This document shows positions 42,327 through 50,195 of a stretch of 64,000 nt of DNA, piece after piece (within the stretch, counting starts at the first letter, position 1; each line of letters opens with the position of its first letter). The notes beneath the pieces are model-generated. The model did not search any database. It was not told the origin of the DNA and saw only the letters and a program-made list of their open reading frames with translations. Origin of the DNA: Paenibacillus auburnensis (GTDB lineage Bacteria > Bacillota > Bacilli > Paenibacillales > Paenibacillaceae). The stretch is from NCBI RefSeq assembly GCF_927798115.1, contig NZ_CAKMMG010000011.1, positions 62,001-126,000 of the forward strand. Reading direction: 5' to 3'. Made by a program: the position numbers and the translations under genes.

Positions 42327-43427
42327 TTAGGCCTGCGAAGTGCCTGCGCTAGTCTTCTTGGCGATTTCCCGGCGCACCACCGGAGCAACCTCCGTAGCAA
42401 GCAGTTCAATTGCGGTAGCCACCTTACTGTAAGGCAGTCCGCCGATATCGAGCTGGGTCATAAAGCGGTTATGGCCGAACAGCTCATGCTGGTATAGAAT
42501 TTTTTCGATGATCTGCTGGGGACTGCCGACAGCCAGCGTATTGACCGGTGAGACGAAGCGGCCAAAATCACTGCGTGAAACCCGGTATTCCTGCCCGGGA
42601 TGCGGGCTGATGGCGTTACGGTAGCTGTAATAGTAAGGGTAATATTCATCGAGCGCCTGCTGTGAGGTCTTCGCGATGTAGCCGTGGCTCGTAATGGCGA
42701 TCTTCAGGTCTTCTGGGGAATGCCCGGCTGCGGCGCCGCTGCGGCGGTAGGTTGCGGCCAGATTCTGGAACGGCTCAGGGCTGCCGCTTAGAATCGCAAT
42801 AGCCATGCCGATGCCTAGCCGTCCGGCCTGCTCGGCGCTTTCGGGTGAACCGCCGATGCCAACCCAGAGTGGGAGCTTCGGCTGCAGCGGACGCGGAGCA
42901 ATCTCGGCATTGTTCAGCGGTGAACGGAAGGTTCCCTTCCAGTTCATCACCTCATGCTGGTTCAGCTCCAGCAACAGCTCAAGATTCTCAGCGAACAGTT
43001 TCTTGTAGTCTTCCAGCTCATATCCGAACAACGGGAAGGACTCCAAAAAAGCACCGCGTCCGTTAATAATCTCTGCCCGACCGCCGGACAGCAGATCCAG
43101 TGTGGCAAAATCCTCGAATACCCGTACTGGATCGGAAGTACTAAGCACAGTAGTTGCGCTGGTCAGCTTAATACGCTTGGTCACCTGGGCAATCGCAGCG
43201 AGCACAACCGGCATGGAAGAGATAACAAAATCAAGCCGGTGATGCTCACCCACGCCGAATACATCAAGTCCGGCCTCATCCGCAAGCTTAGCTGCAGCAA
43301 TGACCTCCTGAAGCCGCTGCTGCGGGCTGATCCGCTGGCCTGTATGACAGTCGGTCACCATGTCGCCCAGTGTATAAATGCCGAATTCAAATTCAGGCTG
43401 TTTATCTTTATTTACGTTGTTAGTCAT
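42327..43427 (-). CDS. LLM class flavin-dependent oxidoreductase (second copy)
   Basis: 366 residues, FMN-dependent luciferase-like fold. DVFGVGEHHRLDF, RIKLTSATTVLSTSDPVRVF, SGGRAEIINGRGAFLESFPLFGYE (position only) and PLWVGIGGSPESA align closely with the paralogue at 21947. ATG 43427 has AAGGGG about 9 bases away; an in-frame ATG at 43448 lacks a site. Its promoter is at 43626-43654 with a palindrome over the -35, leaving a 190-base leader that contains a dispersed repeat. Reaction unknown; not proven to be an alkanesulfonate monooxygenase. Confidence 0.9.
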   Translation of the reverse strand: MTNNVNKDKQPEFEFGIYTLGDMVTDCHTGQRISPQQRLQEVIAAAKLADEAGLDVFGVGEHHRLDFVISSMPVVLAAIAQVTKRIKLTSATTVLSTSDPVRVFEDFATLDLLSGGRAEIINGRGAFLESFPLFGYELEDYKKLFAENLELLLELNQHEVMNWKGTFRSPLNNAEIAPRPLQPKLPLWVGIGGSPESAEQAGRLGIGMAIAILSGSPEPFQNLAATYRRSGAAAGHSPEDLKIAITSHGYIAKTSQQALDEYYPYYYSYRNAISPHPGQEYRVSRSDFGRFVSPVNTLAVGSPQQIIEKILYQHELFGHNRFMTQLDIGGLPYSKVATAIELLATEVAPVVRREIAKKTSAGTSQA

Positions 43428-43516
43428 AAGTACAGACCCCTTGTTCATCAGAATGTTGGTTATCTATATAGATTGAACTAATGTTTATTTATTTTGGGTT
43501 ATCCGTGACTCCAGAG

Positions 43517-43575
43517 AATGTTTGGACTTCCGGCCGCTGTTGTCTTCAGATTTCTTGATATGAACCGCGATTGTT
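43517..43575 (+). repeat. Intergenic repeat, copy 1
   Basis: AATGTTTGGACTT, then C, then CGGCCGCTGTTGT, then a CAGATTT...TTGAT segment. An inverted second copy lies at 45485-45548. It is in the leader of the LLM gene, in a 459-base gap that otherwise holds the two promoters listed next. Confidence 0.75.
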
Positions 43576-43625
43576 CAATCCATATAGAGTGTTGGTGCTT
43601 GTCCGCAGTAAGTAGGACTCGGATT

Positions 43626-43656
43626 AGTATAACATAATAACTTACAAAATGTAAGT
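43626..43656 (-). promoter_or_regulatory. LLM gene promoter with palindromic operator
   Basis: Minus strand: TTACAT (43649-43654), 17 bases, TATACT (43626-43631). ACTTACAAAATGTAAGT (43640-43656) is an inverted repeat covering the -35, of the kind bound by HxlR/MarR-type repressors; the regulator is not in the window. Confidence 0.6.
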
Positions 43657-43801
43657 ATATGAGTAAATGTTTTGATCTGTAAGCGAATAAACAGATTCAT
43701 CGTGACGGATTGGCGCATATGCCCTCTCTTTTTGCTGTCTCTTATAGTGTATTGATTTTTGCACTATTCATCCAGCAAAATCCGATATGGGTGGAAAATT
43801 A

Positions 43802-43831
43802 TTGAATATTCTGCAAATCAGGGTATATACT
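43802..43831 (+). promoter_or_regulatory. Promoter of the beta-propeller gene
   Basis: TTGAAT (43802-43807), an 18-base spacer and TATACT (43826-43831), 55 bases before the start codon. Confidence 0.55.
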
Positions 43832-43886
43832 CGTTGTGGCTTCTAAGGATGGACAAGGACAATTAATTCCGGGAGGGATTCATCAA

Positions 43887-45203
43887 ATGTGGAGAATAAA
43901 TATCAAAAACGGGGCCTTCGCTGCCGTGATCGGATTAAGTCTGCTGGCTGCTGCCGGTACGGCCCAATCCGCAGCATCTGAACCGCGTACTTCTTACGTG
44001 GCCAATAATTTCGGGAGTGATGCTCCTGCAGCTCCTGCAGCTAAAATCATATGGTCTAGCACGATGGATCTGCAGGGTGATGAATCAGCGATGAGCCGGG
44101 GTTCTACTGTGGCCGGAGGCGGCAAAGTCTACATCATTCAGCAGGGGCAGCTGCTCGCACTGAATGCCCAGACCGGCAAAAGAGTCTGGAAATATGGGGC
44201 GAAGCTGACAGCACCGCTGCTGTATCAGGATGGCCTGATCTACGCAAGCTCGCAGGCAGGAACGATATATGCCATCAATGCAGCAACAGGTAAAAACAAC
44301 TGGAGCTCTTCCGTACCGAGTAAAGCCCCGCACCAGCTCCTGATCGACCAGAACCAGCTTTTTGCCGTTAACGGTGATATTCAGGCCTATAATCTGAAAG
44401 ACGGCAAACTTCAATGGAAGGATAATTATAGTGAGAAGCTGTATTTGCCTATACAGGTTCAAGGGGATCTGGTATTCGCTGAGGATTCAGTGTCCGGTGC
44501 TTATTCCTACGAGCTTCTGCACGCCTTTGACCGGAAGACAGGCAAACAGCTGTGGGAAGCAGACAATCACGCCCTGCCCATTGATGCCGGGAACGGCACA
44601 CTCCGCTCTCAGCGGACAGCCAACCTGATGGAAATGGTTCCCTTGACCACAGTGGATACGCTGGACGCCAAGACCGGCAAGGTACAGAAATCAGTAGAGT
44701 ACAACCCCGGAAACATTAATCCGGATGAGGCGCAGAGCAGCGGCGGATTGGCCTGGATCGGCGGCAATCAGCTGTACATCAATGATGGAAACACCGTTTA
44801 CTGTTATCCGGCAGATGCGGATCCGGCCAAGACGGCCAAGATTACCTATTCGGCTGCAGGCGGCGGAAGCTCCCTAAGGTATGCCGCAGGCCCTTATGAC
44901 GGAAGATTGCTGTTCAGCGACGGTGAAGCAGTATATGGCGTCAAGACTACCAACAGGTATGGGGTATCTTATTACGGAAGCACCCCGATTGCCCGTTTTG
45001 ACCTGCTCGGTCACGGTATGTATATCGCCCGTGCAGACGGTCAGCTGGTGGCGGTGAATCTGCTAACTGGAGCACAGGTGCTGCAGCTCAAAACATCCGG
45101 AAGAGTCTTCGGGCCAACCCTGCTGGAGAACGGAATGATTATCGTACAGAGCAAGGGAAAGGTTACAGCCTTTAAAGAGCCTGCGGTTCTAAAAATGGAT
45201 TAG
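43887..45203 (+). CDS. Secreted PQQ-like beta-propeller repeat protein
   Basis: A 438-residue exported protein: signal peptide MWRINIKNGAFAAVIGLSLL with cleavage near AQSA. It carries repeated propeller blades with the signature GK-x-x-W or TGK (LNAQTGKRVWKYGAKL, INAATGKNNWSS, FDRKTGKQLWEADN, VNLLTGAQVLQLK), like PQQ-binding-like/BamB repeat proteins. No quinone-enzyme residues can be claimed; a binding or scaffold role on the cell surface is likely. ATG 43887 has GGGAGGG. It is monocistronic. Confidence 0.87.
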   Translation: MWRINIKNGAFAAVIGLSLLAAAGTAQSAASEPRTSYVANNFGSDAPAAPAAKIIWSSTMDLQGDESAMSRGSTVAGGGKVYIIQQGQLLALNAQTGKRVWKYGAKLTAPLLYQDGLIYASSQAGTIYAINAATGKNNWSSSVPSKAPHQLLIDQNQLFAVNGDIQAYNLKDGKLQWKDNYSEKLYLPIQVQGDLVFAEDSVSGAYSYELLHAFDRKTGKQLWEADNHALPIDAGNGTLRSQRTANLMEMVPLTTVDTLDAKTGKVQKSVEYNPGNINPDEAQSSGGLAWIGGNQLYINDGNTVYCYPADADPAKTAKITYSAAGGGSSLRYAAGPYDGRLLFSDGEAVYGVKTTNRYGVSYYGSTPIARFDLLGHGMYIARADGQLVAVNLLTGAQVLQLKTSGRVFGPTLLENGMIIVQSKGKVTAFKEPAVLKMD

Positions 45204-45244
45204 TTTACCAAATTAATTATTTGGATTAAAGTTGTGTCTTTTTG

Positions 45245-45371
45245 TTGACAGACTTGCAGATAGATGATATTTTAAATTCACAAATTCAAATTGATTTACT
45301 TTGAATTACATTGGCCGACTGTTCAGACAGAGGTGCCCGTGCTATCCAGCACGAGGTCCCTCTGTCTTTTT
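45245..45371 (+). ncRNA. Possible small RNA with its own promoter and terminator
   Basis: TTGACA (45245-45250), 17 bases and TATTTT (45268-45273) form a good promoter inside the gap after the beta-propeller gene. A transcript from about 45280 would contain the stem AATTCAAA/TTTGAATT (45283-45307) and end at a strong terminator (AGACAGAGG/CCTCTGTCT with inner CGTGCT/AGCACG, then TTTTTG; 45325-45371). Alternatively the terminator just ends the upstream gene, 120 bases away. Confidence 0.4.
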
Positions 45372-45484
45372 GTTTTATAAAAAAAATATAAATTGAACTG
45401 AAAACTTAAGAATAGGAAGGAGTAGCGGAAGGGGATTTTGGAACTGTAGGAGCGGGAGCGTCCGCCTTTGTTTACGGATTTTAA

Positions 45485-45548
45485 CCGCTAATAGCGGAAT
45501 TAATCAAAAAAATCTGTAAACAACAGCGGCCGAAAGTCCAAACATTCA
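45485..45548 (-). repeat. Intergenic repeat, copy 2 (inverted)
   Basis: Read on the minus strand it repeats AATGTTTGGACTT, T, CGGCCGCTGTTGT and the CAGATTT...TTGAT segment of 43517-43575. The adjoining sequence has the small palindrome CCGCTAATAGCGG (45485-45497). With the small RNA candidate it accounts for most of the 418-base gap. Confidence 0.75.
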
Positions 45549-45621
45549 CTGCAGTTGCGACAGATCTTCTATTCTAAAAATTGAAGTGCAATTTATATAC
45601 ACAGCCGAAGGAGGAGCAGAT

Positions 45622-46398
45622 ATGGGAGAGGTAATGCTGTCCATCACACAGCTGAACAAAAGCTTTGACACCGCCGGAGGCCAGGTGAAGGCGCTGCATG
45701 AGGTAGATCTGGAGGTGCAGGAGGGAGAATTCATCACGGTGATCGGCCCGAGCGGCTGCGGTAAAAGCACGCTGCTGCGCATCGTGGCCGGTCTTGACAC
45801 CGGCTATTCCGGCAGTGTGACGCTGGAAGGTGCGAATATCGCCGGACCGGGGATCGACAAGGGATTTATTTTTCAGGAGCACCGCCTGTTCCCTTGGCTG
45901 ACGGTAGAGAAGAACATCGCCTCGGATCTTCCGCTTAACCGGCCGGATATCCGGCAGAAGGTGGATGAGCTGATTGAGCTGGTGAAGCTGAACGGCTTCG
46001 AGAAATCCTATCCGCGCGAGCTCTCAGGAGGAATGGCCCAGCGGGTAGCGATTGCCCGGGCGCTGCTGCGTAATCCCAAAATCCTGCTGCTCGATGAGCC
46101 GTTCGGTGCACTGGATGCATTCACCAGAGCCCACATGCAGACCGTGCTGCTTGACATTTGGCGGAGGAATAAGACAACGATGATTTTTGTTACGCATGAT
46201 ATTGATGAGGCCGTGTTTCTGGGTAACCGGGTAGTCATTCTGGAGCCGAGACCGGGCAAAATCCGGAAGATAGTGCCGGTAGATCTACCGTATCCGCGCA
46301 AAAAGACGACGAATTCTTTTCAGGAGATGCGCCTTAGGGTACTGAATTATTTTGAAAAGGTGGATGAGCTGGAATTGACCGACGGGGCAGGGATTTAG
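45622..46398 (+). CDS. ABC transporter ATP-binding protein (sulfonate/nitrate/taurine type)
   Basis: A 258-residue ATPase of the SsuB/TauB/NrtD family. Walker A GPSGCGKST (42-50), Q-loop FQEHRLFPWLTV, signature LSGGMAQR and Walker B LLLDEPF are intact, then the D-loop and switch His (FVTHDIDEA). ATG 45622 has AAGGAGGAG. It is the first gene of an operon that runs to 51260. It powers uptake through the two permeases downstream. Family members import organosulfonates, nitrate, taurine or thiamine precursors; the substrate here is inferred, not shown. Confidence 0.92.
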   Translation: MGEVMLSITQLNKSFDTAGGQVKALHEVDLEVQEGEFITVIGPSGCGKSTLLRIVAGLDTGYSGSVTLEGANIAGPGIDKGFIFQEHRLFPWLTVEKNIASDLPLNRPDIRQKVDELIELVKLNGFEKSYPRELSGGMAQRVAIARALLRNPKILLLDEPFGALDAFTRAHMQTVLLDIWRRNKTTMIFVTHDIDEAVFLGNRVVILEPRPGKIRKIVPVDLPYPRKKTTNSFQEMRLRVLNYFEKVDELELTDGAGI

Positions 46399-46485
46399 AT
46401 ATGTGTTGCGGGTTTTCTTTGCCTATATATCCGACTTAGTCTATGCGAATTGTGAAATATCATCTGATCTAAAGGGGGAGCTTAT

Positions 46486-47289
46486 ATGAGTAACCGGGCT
46501 GTGGCGCTGGGCGCTGCCCATAAACCCGGAAAAGCGGCTATAGCCGGTCTTGGCCTGCTGCTGCCGGGAAGTGTGCTGATTCTGTGGCAGCTGCTTGGGC
46601 ATTACGGAATTCTCTCGGAGATGCTGTTTCCGACACCGTATACGATAGCCCAGTCATTTGTCACGCTGGCCAGGGCCGGAGATTTATGGAGCAATTTCAG
46701 AGTCAGTGCAGTGCGCGCGTTATCCGGATTCCTGCTCGGCGGAGGTCTGGGGCTACTGCTGGGCATTCTGGTCGGCTTGTTCCGCAGATCGGAGAGGCTG
46801 CTGGACCCTTCACTGCAGATGATCCGGATGATCCCCAGTCTTGCGGTAGTGCCGCTGTTCATCCTGTGGTTCGGGATCGGTGAGGAATCCAAAGTACTAC
46901 TGATCGCTAAGGGGGCTTTTTTTCCGGTTTACATCAATACTTTTATGGGCATCCGCGGTACGGACAACAAGCTGTTTGAAGTGTCGAGTGTGCTGGGCTT
47001 CAGCCGGATGCAGCAGATTCTCCGGTTGGTGCTGCCGGCGGCGGTGCCGAACATCATGCTGGGGCTGCGTTTATCGCTCGGCTTGTCCTGGCTGGGGCTG
47101 GTAGTGGCTGAGCTGATCGCTTCCACCTCAGGAATCGGCTATATGATGTCCGACGCCCGGCAGTTTGCTGATACGCCTGTGGTTTTTGTCGGAATTATTG
47201 TTTTTGCCGCCGCCGGATTGCTGAGTGATACCGTGGTCCGTCTGATCGAGCAGCGGCTGCTGAGATGGCAGGACAGCTATCAAGGATAG
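46486..47289 (+). CDS. ABC transporter permease (SsuC/TauC type), first copy
   Basis: A 267-residue BPD_transp_1 permease with six membrane helices and the family stretch LRMIPSLAVVPLFILWFGIGEESK-like (QMIRMIPSLAVVPLF; LILWFGIG). The EAA-type loop is FEVSSVLGFSRMQQILRLVLP. GGGGGAG precedes the ATG. It is followed after 15 bases by a homologous permease gene, so the channel may be a heterodimer, unusual for this family, where one permease normally forms a homodimer. Confidence 0.92.
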   Translation: MSNRAVALGAAHKPGKAAIAGLGLLLPGSVLILWQLLGHYGILSEMLFPTPYTIAQSFVTLARAGDLWSNFRVSAVRALSGFLLGGGLGLLLGILVGLFRRSERLLDPSLQMIRMIPSLAVVPLFILWFGIGEESKVLLIAKGAFFPVYINTFMGIRGTDNKLFEVSSVLGFSRMQQILRLVLPAAVPNIMLGLRLSLGLSWLGLVVAELIASTSGIGYMMSDARQFADTPVVFVGIIVFAAAGLLSDTVVRLIEQRLLRWQDSYQG

Positions 47290-47304
47290 GAGGGAAACAG
47301 CATC

Positions 47305-48192
47305 ATGAGTGAAGGGATAGAAGTCATTATCAAGACAGCCAAGGCAGTAAGGGAAGCGCATGATTACAGCGGTACAGCTCCTAAAGTTGCTTCTAACAAG
47401 GTGAAAAAGACAGCTCCAATCCGTTTGAAGTCCCTTCTGTCGGATTGGGGGACCGGGGCAATTATTCCGTTAGCGGTACTTACGGTATGGCAGCTTGCCG
47501 GAAGTGCCGGTCTAATCTCGCCGCAGTTCCTGCCGGCGCCGCTGTCGATCCTCTCGGCTTTTGCCGCTCTGACGGCCAGCGGGGAGCTTACCCACCACTT
47601 AGGCGTAAGCATTGGCAGAGCGGGGACCGGGTTTGTGATCGGGGGTATTTTCGGACTGCTGTTCGGGGTACTGACCGGGCTGTTCCGCAAAGCGGAGTAC
47701 CTGCTCGACCCCAGTATCCAGGTGCTGCGGCTGGTTCCCCATCTGGCGATTGCCCCGCTGATTATCCTCTGGTTTGGCTTCGGCGAAGTGTCGAAGGTAG
47801 CCATTATTCTTAGCGGCTCCTTTTTCCCGCTCTACATCAATACTTTCATGGGCATCCGCGGCGTAGACAACAAGCTGTTCGAGGTAGCCAGGGTCCTTGG
47901 TTTCAGTCCGCTGCAGAAGCTGCGGCGGCTGATCCTGCCGGCGGCGCTGCCCAGCATGCTGCTGGGCCTGCGGTTATCGATGGCGGTTGCCTGGATCGGA
48001 CTGGTCGTTGCTGAACTGATCGGCTCGCAGTCCGGGGTGGGATTCCTGATCAATGAAGCGAAGCAGAACTCCAATACGGAGGTTATCTTCGTCGGCATTA
48101 TTATTTTCGCAGTTGTCGGCAAGCTGATCGATTCGCTGTTCCGCATCATCGAACGCAAACTCCTGCACTGGCGTGACAGCTATCAGGGCTAA
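47305..48192 (+). CDS. ABC transporter permease (SsuC/TauC type), second copy
   Basis: 295 residues, a paralogue of the preceding permease with about 40 extra N-terminal residues that are polar and Lys-rich. VLRLVPHLAIAPLIILWFGFGEVSK and MGIRGVDNKLFEVARVLGF align directly with the first copy. GGAGGG lies about 10 bases before ATG 47305. The two tandem copies with the conserved WRDSYQG/WQDSYQG ends indicate a gene duplication followed by division of labour. Confidence 0.92.
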   Translation: MSEGIEVIIKTAKAVREAHDYSGTAPKVASNKVKKTAPIRLKSLLSDWGTGAIIPLAVLTVWQLAGSAGLISPQFLPAPLSILSAFAALTASGELTHHLGVSIGRAGTGFVIGGIFGLLFGVLTGLFRKAEYLLDPSIQVLRLVPHLAIAPLIILWFGFGEVSKVAIILSGSFFPLYINTFMGIRGVDNKLFEVARVLGFSPLQKLRRLILPAALPSMLLGLRLSMAVAWIGLVVAELIGSQSGVGFLINEAKQNSNTEVIFVGIIIFAVVGKLIDSLFRIIERKLLHWRDSYQG

Positions 48193-48215
48193 TTAATCCA
48201 AGGGGGCTGAATGCA

Positions 48216-49826
48216 ATGAATCAAACGGTAGGACTTAATGGATCACTTCATCTGAAGGCGGATGTACTGGTAATCGGCGGGGGGCCTGCAGGGACATGGG
48301 CAGCGCTCACTGCAGTGGCTAAAGGGGCGAAGGTTATTTTAGCCGACAAAGGCTATTGCGGCTCCAGCGGAGCGACTGCGCCGTCGGGCACAGGCGTCTG
48401 GTACGTGAAGCCTGATGAGAAGCTGCGCGAGGAAGCGAAGGCCAGCCGCTATTCTATGGGCGGGAAGCTGGCGGAGCACCGCTGGATGGACCGGGTACTT
48501 GACCGCACTTATGAGAATATGAACCGTTTAGGCCTCTCGGGGTATCCGTTTCCGCTGGATGAATTCGGCAACCAGTACCGCCGGAGCCTGCAGGGGCCGG
48601 AATATATGCGGCTCATGCGCAAGCTGGTCAAGAAGGCGGGCGTGAAGATTCTGGATCACAGTCCGGTACTGGAGCTGCTGGCTGATGAGCACGGGGTAGC
48701 CGGGGCAACCGGCGTACAGACCCAAAGCGGTGAAGCCTGGAGCGTCCAGGCTGGAGCGGTGGTTATTGCCACCGGCGGCTGCGCCTTCCTCAGTAAGGCG
48801 CTGGGCTGCAACGTCCTTACCGGCGACGGTTATCTGTTCGCTGCCGAAGCCGGGGCGAGCCTGTCAGGCATGGAGTTCTCCAATGCCTATGCCATCTGCC
48901 CGACCTTCTCCTCTGTCACCAAGACGGCCTATTACAGCTATGCCAGCTTCTATTATGAAGATGGCAGCGTGGTGGAAGGTGCGGGATCCAAGAAGGGTCG
49001 CTCCATCATCGCCCGCAATCTCCTGGCGGGCCGCCAGGTATACGCCAAGCTGGACGGCGCATCCGAGGATTTAAGACCGCTGCTGCGCGTAGCGCAGACG
49101 AACTTTTTCCTGCCGTTTGACCGCCGGGGTATTGATCCGTTCAAGGATGCTTTTCCGGTCACGCTGCGGCTGGAAGGGACGGTCCGTGGTACCGGCGGTA
49201 TCCGTATTACGGATGAAACCTGCGGCACCGGAGTTCCGGGTCTGTATGCTGCAGGAGACGCGGCCACCCGCGAGCTGATCTGCGGAGGCTTCACCGGCGG
49301 CGGCAGCCACAATGCCGCCTGGGCCATGTCCTCCGGCTCCTTCGCCGGAGAAGGGGCGGCTGGTTATGCCGCGCAGCTCGGATGGCATGCCGCCGATCGC
49401 TCACCTAGAGGGCTATCTTCTTCGCCGCTGGTTGGTCAGGAAGTAAAAGCGGGAACGGCGGCGCGTACAGCGGAGTTCGTCTCCGCCGTGCAGGCTGAAG
49501 TTAAGCCTTACGACATCAATCTGTTCCGTACGGAGCAGGGACTGACCTCCTCGCTCAGCCGCCTGGACACACTGTGGACAGAGCAGCGCAGCCGGGAAAT
49601 TCAACGTACGCCGGAGGGGGTTAAAGCCCGCGAAGCGGAAGCCATGACGGCGACTGCCCGCTGGATGTACAGCTCTGCGCTGGCCCGTACCGAAACCCGG
49701 GGCATGCATAAGCGCGAGGATTACAAAGAAACGGATCACGGCCAGCATCACCGGCTGATCAGCGGCGGACTGGATCAGGTATGGGTGAAGACAGAAGAGG
49801 TTGCGAAGGAGAGTGTATTACTGTGA
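48216..49826 (+). CDS. FAD-binding flavoprotein of the fumarate reductase/APS reductase type
   Basis: 536 residues. The N-terminal FAD motif DVLVIGGGPAGTWAAL (about 17-33), then GYCGSSGATAPSGTG, VVIATGGCAFLS and the C-terminal GLYAAGDAATRELICGGFTGGGSHNAA (position only) place it in the succinate dehydrogenase/fumarate reductase flavoprotein superfamily, near AprA-like adenylylsulfate reductase alpha subunits. With the coupled ferredoxin it looks like a two-subunit soluble oxidoreductase acting on the imported compound. AGGGGG precedes the ATG. The 4-base overlap with the ferredoxin gene shows coupling. True APS reductase activity is not implied. Confidence 0.87.
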   Translation: MNQTVGLNGSLHLKADVLVIGGGPAGTWAALTAVAKGAKVILADKGYCGSSGATAPSGTGVWYVKPDEKLREEAKASRYSMGGKLAEHRWMDRVLDRTYENMNRLGLSGYPFPLDEFGNQYRRSLQGPEYMRLMRKLVKKAGVKILDHSPVLELLADEHGVAGATGVQTQSGEAWSVQAGAVVIATGGCAFLSKALGCNVLTGDGYLFAAEAGASLSGMEFSNAYAICPTFSSVTKTAYYSYASFYYEDGSVVEGAGSKKGRSIIARNLLAGRQVYAKLDGASEDLRPLLRVAQTNFFLPFDRRGIDPFKDAFPVTLRLEGTVRGTGGIRITDETCGTGVPGLYAAGDAATRELICGGFTGGGSHNAAWAMSSGSFAGEGAAGYAAQLGWHAADRSPRGLSSSPLVGQEVKAGTAARTAEFVSAVQAEVKPYDINLFRTEQGLTSSLSRLDTLWTEQRSREIQRTPEGVKAREAEAMTATARWMYSSALARTETRGMHKREDYKETDHGQHHRLISGGLDQVWVKTEEVAKESVLL

Positions 49827-50155
49827 TTGAAGTCATTAGCGCTGCCAGGTGTGTAGAGTGCAATCAATGTGTATCCGTCTGCCCGACGAATGTGTTTGAC
49901 CGGGTAGAGGACGGAATTCCCGTCATCGCCCGGCAGAGCGATTGCCAGACCTGCTTCATGTGCGAGCTGTATTGTCCTGTGGATGCCCTGTATGTCGCGC
50001 CGGATTCCGAAGGGGTGACCGGTGTGACCGAAGTTGTGTTAGAGCAACAGGGGCTGCTCGGCGGATACAGGGAGAAGGTAGGCTGGGGCAAAGGCAGACA
50101 GCCGGTGGCAAGTCACGATTTCATGTACAAACTGGCGGCCAGAGCCGGGTTCTAA
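49823..50155 (+). CDS. Two-cluster 4Fe-4S ferredoxin-like subunit
   Basis: A 110-residue protein with two cysteine motifs: Cys10, 13, 16, 20 (CVECNQCVSVCP) and Cys41, 44, 47, 51 (CQTCFMCELYCP), which bind two [4Fe-4S] clusters. The C-terminal 55 residues are an extension without cysteine. The GTG start overlaps the flavoprotein stop as GTGA, and a GGAG lies 11 bases upstream. It is the electron-transfer partner of the flavoprotein, similar in arrangement to AprB/AprA pairs but shorter than typical AprB. Confidence 0.88.
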   Translation: MIEVISAARCVECNQCVSVCPTNVFDRVEDGIPVIARQSDCQTCFMCELYCPVDALYVAPDSEGVTGVTEVVLEQQGLLGGYREKVGWGKGRQPVASHDFMYKLAARAGF

Positions 50156-50195
50156 GGCAATTCAAACAACAGATGACTGAGGGGAGAACCGAGTG

